Below are positions 18,933-27,118 of a stretch of 28,850 bases of DNA, one piece after another (positions within the stretch are counted from its first letter, which is position 1; every line of letters starts with the position of its first letter). The DNA is from Nemertoderma westbladi (taxonomy: Eukaryota > Xenacoelomorpha > Nemertodermatida > Nemertodermatidae). The stretch spans positions 1-28,850 of the forward strand of contig JAUCBJ010007624.1 in assembly GCA_032718475.1 (NCBI GenBank), given 5' to 3'. The position numbers were made by a program, and so were the translations under genes. A model generated the notes under the pieces. It saw nothing but the letters and a program-made list of their open reading frames with translations, was not told where the DNA came from and did no database searches.

Positions 18933-21900
18933 ATGGGATGGAAGGAGCCGAAGGTGCCCCTACCAGACAACAAAAAGATAGTCACAATGAGACGCCAAAA
19001 ATTAAAGCAAACGCTTAGGCAGAGTCCGGAGAAGAATGAGTATATACATAGAACCATAAAGAAGTATGTGGATCGGGGATGGGCCATGGAGCTACCAGTG
19101 GATGAGCCGAACACCGACAGGACTTACTATCTGCCACTTCATGTTGCCCTAGACCCTAACAAGGGCAAGTTGAGGATGGTGGTTGATGCCTCTGCCAAGA
19201 CGAATGGCAAGAGCCTAAACGATTACCTGTTAGAAGGCCCCAATATCTACAATTCGGGGATAGAAGTTCTGTTAAGGTTTAGAAGTGGAAAACACGCCTT
19301 CACGTGCGATATAGGGGGCATGTTTAACCAAGTGTGGGTGACTGAGGAGGAGAGCGAGAGCCCACGCTTCCTGTGGTACAACGGCAACGGAGAACTGTCG
19401 GAGATACCGATGTACAAGATGGTAGTGCAAAATATGGGGGCCAAGTCGTCCTCATTTACCACGACTACAGCCGTAAGAGACAGAGTGGAGGGCAAAGAGG
19501 GGGAGTATAGCGAGAAGGCGATCGATATGCTTAAACGCGGGTTCTATGTGGATGATGGAATGGGTTCTGGAAATTCTGGAAACTCAGTTAAGGAAGTCCT
19601 CGACACAGGGCATGAAGTTCACGACATCCTGAAGAAGTCAGGATTCAACTTGACGAAATTCCAGTCCAACTCTAAAGAATTCATGGAAGCCATAGAGGAT
19701 AAACAACCGGAAGTAGGACTAGATAAACCTATGACGGTAAAGGAACAAATCATTGCGGACAAGAGGGTAGAATCGCAACAGAAGGCGCTAGGGATCGTAT
19801 GGAACCGGGAGGCGGATGAGTTGGAATATCAACTGGGTCAGGAGGGTGCCGGGATCCATACCAAGCGAGGCTATGTGTCATATATAGCGAGGATTTATGA
19901 TCCACTAGGTCTAGCATTCCCGTTGTTAGTCACGGGGAAACAGATACTCAAGAAGGTCTATAAGATTAAAAACGACTGGGATGCGGAGGTCCTGACAGAG
20001 ATAAGTAAGCAGTGGGAGAAATGGACAGGGAGCTTAAAAGATATGGGAATTTACAGTATGCCACGTGTATACTTCCCGGATGGAGACATGAGCGAGTTAG
20101 AACTGCATATGTTCTCTGATGCATCCCTGGAAGCATATGGTGCTGCGCTTTATTTGGTACAGCGGAAGGGGACTCATAAGCCCAGGTTCAGTAAATCGAG
20201 GTCGACGCCACCAGATTCAGCATCAGTGCCGAAACTCGAGCTAACAGCTGCGAGACTAAGAGTGAGAGCAACAGCGTACTTGGTGGACACAATACCAAGT
20301 GTAGTAGAGACACGCTACTGGACAGATTCCATGGTAGTATTGGGATGGTTGCATAACGAATAGACGTGTTATCCCATAGTCGTAGCGAACAGAGTGGATG
20401 AGATAAGAGCAACAACAAACTTGGACAAGTGGCACTACTGCCCAACTGATGACAATCCAGCGGACTTGCTATCGAGGGGCGTTCTACGCCACGCTTTCTC
20501 GAGAAAGCAGGAGTTGTGGCAGCATGGCCCGCACTTCCTGAACGACAGGTCAAAGTGGAAACCGATAAGGAAGGTAGATCCAAGTGCAGAGGAAGTGATA
20601 GTGGAGGATGAGGGAAACGAATCGTAGGGGGAAGAAGTATTTAGCCAGTTAGTGAGGGAGATTAAGGAGACACCACCACGATCTAAGACGATAGAGTCGT
20701 GCGATAATCCAACAGATAGGTTGCTCAGTTACAGCTCCAGCTGGTATAAGACGAAGAAACTAGTAGCATATCTGAGGGCCTACGGATAATTCCTTAGGGG
20801 GGCTGGTAAGGGCAAAAAAATAAAACTCACCATCGATCTGGAAGGGGCGGCTTAAGCGGTGATACGATACGAACAATGGAAGGGATACGGAGACGAAGTA
20901 GACTGCATCAGGAAACAGCAGCGCCTTCATCAGGACAGCGAGATCAATGCGCTGTCACCACAACTGAATAAGGATGGGATCCTGGTCATGAACTCCAGGG
21001 TGGTCAACAACATCAGTGCCCTAATCCCACCGAAGCCAATAATAAACCCTAATAGGTCACCGATAATCCACCAGATCATATGGGATGCCCATAAGTCCAT
21101 ATTACATGGGGGTACCAACCAGACCCTAACCGAGATTAGGAAGACATTCTGGGTAATCCAGCTTAGGAAGATGATGAAGGCGGTAGTGGGGCAATGCCAG
21201 ACATGCCGACGGACGAAGAAGGAGGGGGCCATGCAGGAGATGGCGCCATTGCCAACCAACAGGGTGAGGCATCACGACCCACCATTCACACACAGCAGCG
21301 TGGACATGTTTGGGCCAATCAAGATCAAGGTGATGTGGCATACAGAGAAGCGTTACGGCATTATCTTCATTTACAATAATATGAGGGCCCACTTCGTTGG
21401 TGCAGAAAACGAGGTAGCGGAGGCCCTTGACATCTTGGAGGGCGAAGATGTTAAGGCAGCGATGAGGAAGCACCTGATTTGATGGGAAAGGAGGACGCCA
21501 TACACACCACATACACTGGGATGCATAGAGCTCCTCGTCGGAAGCTCCAAGCAGTTGATGACCAAACTCATGAATAATCACATGGTAACTGAGGATGTAC
21601 TAAGGACAGTGCTGGCGAAGTGCGATGGAATTATCAACAGCCGCCCGCTGTATCCCGAGAACGACGATCCAGAATTGCTGGACATCCTAACACCAGCACA
21701 CCTGTTGATGGAGAGACCAGCAACGATCGACATGCGAAACATCGACCCAGACGATATACATTCGTGTCAGAGCTGGAAGGTGGCTAAGGCGATAAGTGCA
21801 GAGTATTGGACAAGGTGGATCCAAGAGTACCTTCCAACTCTGCACAAAAGGAGCAAATGGAGGAATAACCAGAGGGAGCTTAGGAAGGGTGACTTGATAA

Positions 21901-22079
21901 TCATCACAGACGACACGACTATCAACAATCACTGGACGCTCACGAGGGTAGGCTACGCCAGCGAGGGTGGAGAGATTAGATCCGTGGAAGTGAGGATCGG
22001 AGGAAAGATAGGGGCCAAAGATAGGAAGACCTACAGGAGGGCAGTAGGGAAGTGTTGCCTATTGGACGGAGCACCCTAA
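18933..22079 (+). pseudogene. BEL Pol: RT, RNase H, integrase
   Basis: A single frame of 3.15 kb with five in-frame stops (TAG 20361, TAG 20625, TAA 20787, TAA 20853, TGA 21480). Counting from the ATG at 18933: RT with LRMVVDASAKT, FTCDIGGMFNQV and the FYVDDG active site (D207, D208); RNase H with FSDAS (D396), KLELTAARL (E436) and YWTDSM (D465). Then WHYCPTDDNPADLLSRG, typical of BEL; an H2C2 zinc motif (DAHKSILHGG at about 21087, CQTC near 21194); integrase SSVDMFGP (first Asp 21303). The stretch with the second Asp is deleted near 21390. After TGA 21480, PHTLGCIELLVG keeps the Glu (21528). NSRPL and a DUF5641-like end follow. Confidence 0.92.
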
Positions 22080-22642
22080 TTATTAGAGTCGTGCAATATA
22101 TTGGACTGAGGGGGGTGGGAATGAGGGCAAGATGCCCTTCCCACACACAAAATACAAATAACAAAAAAATAACAAAATAAAAATAAGTAAGTAGTAGTAC
22201 CAAGGTACACTTTAAGTGGACATTATGTATGTCTGATGGGTACGGATGTACCAATGTGCATAATATTTAGGTGCAGGTAGTTATAATTACATACGTCGGA
22301 TGGGTACAAATGTACCAACGTACCTAGCCTACATACGCACCACATACCGGGTCAATGGGACCAATATCAGTATACGATATGTACTGTAGTAGAAGGGTAC
22401 ATAGTACCATAGTAAGGAATTGGAGGGATAAACATTGCGTACGTCTGAATAGCACAATGTGCCAATGTACATAATAAATACCAAATAAGCCGGGTCAAAT
22501 ACATACTACAGTGGGTACTGAGGGTACCATATGAGGAGTTGAAGGGGGTATGTAGGCGTGTAGAATAGACCAGGTGGACAGAGAGGTAGACACACCGTAC
22601 AAATGATGGAAGAAACACGAGGTGAATTGAGAAGTGGAAAGG
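22080..22642 (+). promoter_or_regulatory. Non-coding spacer with repeated GGTAC dyads
   Basis: No ORF of note on the plus strand; minus-strand frames here are low-complexity Pro/Ser/Leu shadows. Five short dyads built from GGTAC and GTACC occur: 22197-22208, 22239-22252, 22303-22316, 22396-22408 and 22514-22528, with 2- to 5-base spacers. Two of them lie in a longer repeated sequence, GATGGGTACNNATGTACCAA. They precede the extra ORF and could be protein sites or RNA hairpins. Confidence 0.5.
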
Positions 22643-23638
22643 AGGCGAGAGGAAGTCGCCAGGAGAGAGAGGAGGGAGGCAGCAGGCAGAGAGGCAGATA
22701 TAAGGGGAGGGGCGATGCCGCTGATAGAGAGAATCGGCTGGTCGGACAAGGACCGGGTGGATGGGAGAGTGGTGACAGCCAGCGGGGCGAGAGCCTTCTG
22801 GGATGCACCCGGGAAGCGAGCCTGGGAGCACGGGGAGCCGGCAACGGACTTCCTGGTGAACACGATTCGAGCGGGCGAACAACCGGGGACGGCACCACGA
22901 GTAGTGTTTAGGGGAACGATGCCGATGGAGGAGGAGGACGTCGACACGGGTAGGGAGGACAAGATCGAAATGTTCACCTACCAGCGGCTCCACAGACCCA
23001 GGAGGCTATGCGGAGCCAAGGACGACTTGGCTAGAGTACTTGACAGTAATAGACGGTTGCAACTACTGTGGGAGACTCACCCATCAGCAAAAGAACTGTC
23101 TGTATCGTTACCAGCAGGGGACGACATGTCTTTATTGCCGCGAGTCTACCCATAGGATGGGCGCATGCCCAAGGTTACACCACAGGTGTTCGAAGTGCAA
23201 GTTTAGGGGGCACTTTGAGCGCCAGTGCGACTGGATGGAGGATGAGGAGAAATTCGGTATTTTCAAAGATTGGGCCGACGTCGGAGTCATGACAAGGCAA
23301 AGGATGAAGGCCCATGAGTTCCGGTGGGGTTTTTCAACATCAACCTACAGGCCCACCAGGAGATTACCAAGAGGAGACTACTATTCACGTATCAGGAGGT
23401 AGCGACAGCGGCATCATATGGAGGGGTCATTAACACGCAAAGATATCTGGACAGATGGTCACCAGAAAACAGGATGGAATTCAGGGATTTTATGGTGGAA
23501 CATGTGCCGCATGACGGAACATCAGCGAGAATGAGTAGCCTCAAGAACAAACAGGAGGGGAGGAAGCGACTGAGGCAGGACGATGATAGAGGTAAAGAGC
23601 TGAGATGGTTCCGGGATGGTATGGGAGGAGCACTATAG
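22643..23638 (+). pseudogene. BEL third ORF with three tandem CCHC zinc knuckles
   Basis: Located between pol and the 3' LTR, where some LTR elements carry env. A first frame, with a likely ATG at 22715 (MPLIERIGWSDKDRV), is open to 23153. A second frame carries three perfect CX2CX4HX4C knuckles at 23058-23099 (CNYCGRLTHQQKNC), 23127-23168 (CLYCRESTHRMGAC) and 23187-23228 (CSKCKFRGHFERQC), separated by 9 and 6 residues. A third frame, the same as the first, continues from about 23324 to the TAG at 23636-23638. Two compensating single-base shifts (near 23045 and 23330) would explain this. There is no signal peptide or membrane segment, so it is not an envelope protein. It is probably an RNA- or ssDNA-binding protein; no family is recognised. 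Confidence 0.7.
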
Positions 23639-24304
23639 GACTCTAGAACTGATTGAAGGCGATGTCGATGTGCCTGGAAGGCACCGCATGGACACATAAG
23701 TACAAATAACTCTCAAGTGCAATTAATACAAGTGCAATTAGTATGTACGTACGTAATCAATTAATACTAGAGAAGTATAATATATGTAGAATAGTCAGAT
23801 ATAACCTTTTCCAATTAGCTACTGGGTCTGGTGACTAATTGACTGAAACAGGAGGGTGGGACAATGACGGATCTCACTGACATGCTGTACACATGCGTGA
23901 GGCCCGATAAGAGTGTGTGGAGAGTGACAGCGAAAACGGGTTGAGTATGAGGGAAGCGTAGGGGGGGGGGGGGGGGGGGAAGATGCTAGGATTTGGGAGA
24001 AAGTAAGGAGTGCGAGGTCAAAGTGTGGGGAGCGAGCATAGAGGGGGATAAGTCCTATGGGACTAGTGAGAGAGGAGAACGGACAATGGAGTCCGAGGTA
24101 TAAAATTGTGTGAGGAGTGAGGGCGAACGTCTAAAACAGAGACGCCAGATGCCTTGGTACAGCTTAGCTCGCAGATGTACCAAGGATGGGTAGTGAAAAC
24201 AGACCCAGGGGGGGCAGCCTGGAAAGTTGGCTCCGAGAAGAGAATTCCACCGCACATCCAATACTAGATTGGATTCCAGCGGAATTTGAGCGCACTTAAG
24301 GTTG
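23639..24304 (+). other. BEL 3' untranslated stretch
   Basis: No gene seen. Contains a 19-G run at 23961-23979 in an otherwise purine-rich region. Confidence 0.6.
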
Positions 24305-24333
24305 ATGCTATCTTCTCACCGGGAAGATAGCAT
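24305..24333 (+). promoter_or_regulatory. Perfect hairpin next to the polypurine tract
   Basis: ATGCTATCTTC (24305-24315) and its exact complement (24323-24333) with the loop TCACCGG. The polypurine tract follows with no gap. Confidence 0.8.
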
Positions 24334-24341
24334 GGGGGGAG
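24334..24341 (+). promoter_or_regulatory. Polypurine tract
   Basis: GGGGGGAG directly before the TG of the 3' LTR; the usual plus-strand primer of an LTR element. Confidence 0.85.
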
Positions 24342-24908
24342 TGTAAGCGGATCCAATTCACTGCACTACCCATCGGAAAATGGGGAAAATGGCATTTTAC
24401 CAATTATAGTTGGCTAGGTGATATTAGCAATATAATGTCACCTAATAACCAACGAAGGCAATATACATTGCCAGCCACAATTAGAGATGAGAGGCTACAA
24501 GCCATCTCGGGGGGGGGGGGGGGGGGGGTTAAGGGAGCTAGCACGTGGGCATAAAGGGAACAGGGAGTGCGAAGGGAAAGATTATAGATTAGCCAATGAT
24601 GGGGCAGACCACCATCTGATTGGGGTGCATTCATTGGCCAGTTGTTCAGTTGGTTTGTGTAGAGCTGTGGAAGCAAGATGGTTTCAACCGTCGTCATTAA
24701 CCGTGCTATTATTATATTCTGATTGTGCTATTATTGTATTCTGACATTACGAACAACTGCCACTAAAACTCAGTTATTCAACCGGCCTCCGGCCTTTCAA
24801 ACTCAGGTACGATAAGCCTTTCAGCAGCCAACGGACGCGGCGACGCGTATAACCCAAAAGCAAACACACCGGTCGGGATTCCCTCGCCAACTCGGGGATC
24901 CCGTCACA
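24342..24908 (+). repeat. 3' LTR of BEL element
   Basis: 567 bp, TGT...ACA, matching the 5' LTR. It differs from it by many substitutions, a 20-G run at 24509-24528, and absence of the 63-bp segment found at 12539-12601. Confidence 0.95.
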
Positions 24909-25085
24909 ACAATCAACAGTGATCAACAACGAGCAACAACAAGCAACAGTGATCAACAACGAGCAACAACGATCAACAGTGATCAACAATGGGCAACAAT
25001 GAGCAATAACGAGCAACAGCGATCAACAATTAATAGGCAACAATGAGCAACAGTGGTCAACAAACAATGGGCAACAATGTGCAAG
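24909..25085 (+). repeat. 10-bp-period minisatellite, right part, plus-oriented arm
   Basis: Continues the array broken at 12251: units GATCAACAAC, GAGCAACAAC, AAGCAACAGT and similar. It begins with ACAAT, the right target duplication. Confidence 0.92.
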
Positions 25086-25370
25086 TTGTTGGTTCGTGGT
25101 TTCTCATTGATACTCGAAGTTGTTGCTTATTGTTGCTCGTTTTAGCTCGTTGTTACTCATTCTCACTTTTCTTTTCGGTTTCTCAGTGCTACTCATTGTT
25201 TCACATTGTTGTTCTTTGTTTCACATTGTTGTTCTTTGTTTCACATTGTTGTTCTTTGTTTCACATTGTTGTTCTTTGTTTCACATTGTTGTTCTTTGTT
25301 TCACATTGTTGTTCTTTGTTTCACATGGTTGTTCTTTGTTTCACATTTGTGTTCATTGTTTCCTTTTGAA
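25086..25370 (+). repeat. Minisatellite, inverted arm, with 20-bp higher-order unit
   Basis: Units such as TTGTTGCTCA are the reverse complement type of the left arm. From about 25190 to 25352 a 20-bp unit, TTTCACATTGTTGTTCTTTG, is repeated about eight times. Frames through it encode a repeated Phe/Leu/Cys pattern and are not genes. Confidence 0.9.
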
Positions 25371-25588
25371 AATTACCGTATTTATCACATTGTAAGAAGT
25401 TGATGATTTACAAATTCGAATTCAGATCTTATGTAGGTAAGTTTCTAAACTCTTTGGAGCATATAGGCCATCAATAACGATATTATTTAACTAATAAATT
25501 ACATTAAAATGTTTATCTTTAATGACTGTCCCATTCATATCGAGTCATCGAGAGCTGACTCGGCAAAAAAGCACCCCCAACCCCCAAT
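25371..25588 (+). other. Spacer before the LINE ORF
   Basis: AT-rich. A 7-bp inverted repeat, CGAGTCA (25541-25547) and TGACTCG (25556-25562), lies 27 bases before the ATG and may be part of the LINE 5' UTR. No other feature seen. Confidence 0.5.
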
Positions 25589-27118
25589 ATGGATTACATT
25601 AGTAATGCGGAGGTCCGGCCACTAGAGGCCAGTGGGATTACCGGACATAATCGGCCCCACAGGCGTCAGTTATCTCCTGACCAGCTGCCTGTCTCACCCC
25701 CTACTGGAAAGAGAGCAGCCAACATTTCTTTCAGTCCCTTTCCTGATGACCTTTCTGGCCCAAACCCTGGGTCACCAGGGAGGCCAGATTGTGATGGGGA
25801 GAGGGATTCTGGAGTTGGAGGCTACTCTCATGTTCCACCCCGACCACCAAAGCCATTGGTGAATCTGAGTCAAGTCACTAGACTAGCCTCAGTAAACACC
25901 CTAACACTCGGGTCTCCAATGCGACAAGGTGTGCTGACTACCTTGGCAGATAAGCTTTCTCTTAGCTCAGTGGGTGTTCAAGAGCACCGAATGCAGACTG
26001 GACAGACTGATGAGGTTCTGATTAAGGACATGGGGGGCGGTTGGCGACTCGCCCTCGCGTCAGCAGATGATAGTGGCAATGGTGGAATTGGTCTATTGAT
26101 GAATCCAACTGCACATGCAGCATTAGACAAAATAGACCAAATCTCTAACCGCATCATCCGTTGCCACTTCTCATGTTCTGGAAGACTGGCTAAGAAGTTT
26201 CTTAAGGTGGTTCTGATTGTGTGCTACTCTCCAACTAGTGTTGCCCCTGTAGAGGAGGTGGAAAATTTCTACCACAATCTACAAGCAGCTACAGATGGAG
26301 TGGATCAGCATGCATTCTTAACATTCCTGGGAGACTTTAATGCAAGTCTGCATCAATCACCTACATCGCCCTGGGTCTATAGCAATAGTGTTAACCGAAA
26401 TTCTGTCCATCTTCAGGATTTTATCTCTGGAAATGGATTGTTTTCGGCTGGAACCCAGTTCAAGAAGCGAACTGGAAAGCTATGGACTCATAGTGGACCC
26501 AGTGGTCACAAGTCCCAGATAGACCATATCCTGTTTCGTAGGAAATACAGGAGCTCTATACAAGACTGTAACGCATTTACACTTCGACCCTTCTCCAGTG
26601 ATCACCGCCTTATTGTGGCCAAGGTAAGACTTAGTCTGCGTGCTAGCAGAATAACGAAATCTGCCTTGCCGCGACATGACTGGTCCTCTCTGTTGCAACA
26701 GCCAAGTGTGAGATCCAGCTTCACACTACACCTGAGCAACAGGTATGGGGCTCTTGCCTCTGAGGCGGCAGATCACTGTGAGGGGTATACTGCCTTTACA
26801 GAAGCAGTTAAGTTAGCAGCTGCAGAAACAGTTCCTGTATACCCTCGAAACAGGAAAAGGGCCCCTGGACTGACAACAAAATTCAGAAGTGCCGAAATGA
26901 CCTTCATAAGGCACAGAAAGAGTCCCGACTCAAACAGACTACATCGGCCAAGAATGCAGTTAAGGCTGCATCTAGGTCCCTGAACAGGCAGTACTCTGTT
27001 AATCTACAGGAGCTAATAAACCAAGAGGTTGATGCCATCAATGATGCTGACGACAGCAGTCAATCATCCCAGGCATGGAAATCGATCAACTTACTTACTG
27101 GGCGGAAAAGCCAACCAA
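25589..27118 (+). mobile_element. LINE family A-type, endonuclease half
   Basis: The 5' half of an APE-type LINE on the plus strand, from a 5' UTR that begins somewhere after 25400. The coding part runs to about 27118, where a minus-strand LINE end begins, exactly at the linker that should lead into the RT. Its own RT is not seen in the window and, if this was a nested insertion, would lie beyond 28850. Confidence 0.8.
25589..27118 (+). pseudogene. LINE APE endonuclease and linker
   Basis: Starts at ATG 25589 with a proline-rich 90-residue leader. Endonuclease marks: VQEHRM (E132), LGDFNAS (D249, N251), SQIDHILFR, and SSDHRLIVAKV (D338, H339). The first frame ends at 26981-26983 after a one-base shift near 26870; the second continues with the expected linker, KRAPWTDNKIQKCRND and AWKSINLLTGRKSQPTT, to about 27118. 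The active-site residues are all present, so the domain may have been functional recently. It would nick target DNA; related vertebrate sequences are annotated as craniofacial development protein 2-like, which are LINE-derived. Confidence 0.88.

Larger units (their letters stand above)
12252..24908 (+). mobile_element. BEL/Pao LTR retrotransposon, degenerate
   Basis: Bounded by two direct LTRs, both starting TGTAAGCGG and ending TCACA, with the 5-bp duplication ACAAT at 12247-12251 and 24909-24913. The internal order Gag (DUF1759-like), zinc knuckles, aspartic protease, RT, RNase H, H2C2 zinc-binding and integrase, then the DUF5641-like C-terminal domain is that of BEL/Pao. It is long for the group because of an expanded Gag N-terminal region, a 1-kb LINE insertion and a 2.2-kb 3' part with an extra ORF. 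Several stops, frameshifts, an integrase core deletion and divergent LTRs show that it is old and inactive. Confidence 0.95.

Noticed and set aside
18933-22079. Stop-codon reassignment to explain the in-frame stops in pol
   Set aside because: All three stop codons occur, frameshifts and a core deletion are also present, so ordinary decay explains them.
22367-22993. Minus-strand frame of 208 codons, proline/serine/leucine rich
   Set aside because: It mirrors the plus-strand ORF of the BEL element, has no domain, and lies partly over the non-coding spacer.
25190-25352. Regular 20-bp repeats resembling a CRISPR array
   Set aside because: The units are contiguous with no unique spacers, and the context is an animal minisatellite with 10-bp period.
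25043-25403. Open frames with a repeated Phe-Leu-Cys pattern, like a membrane protein
   Set aside because: They exist in all three frames because the 20-bp repeat has no stops; this is tandem-repeat translation, not a gene.
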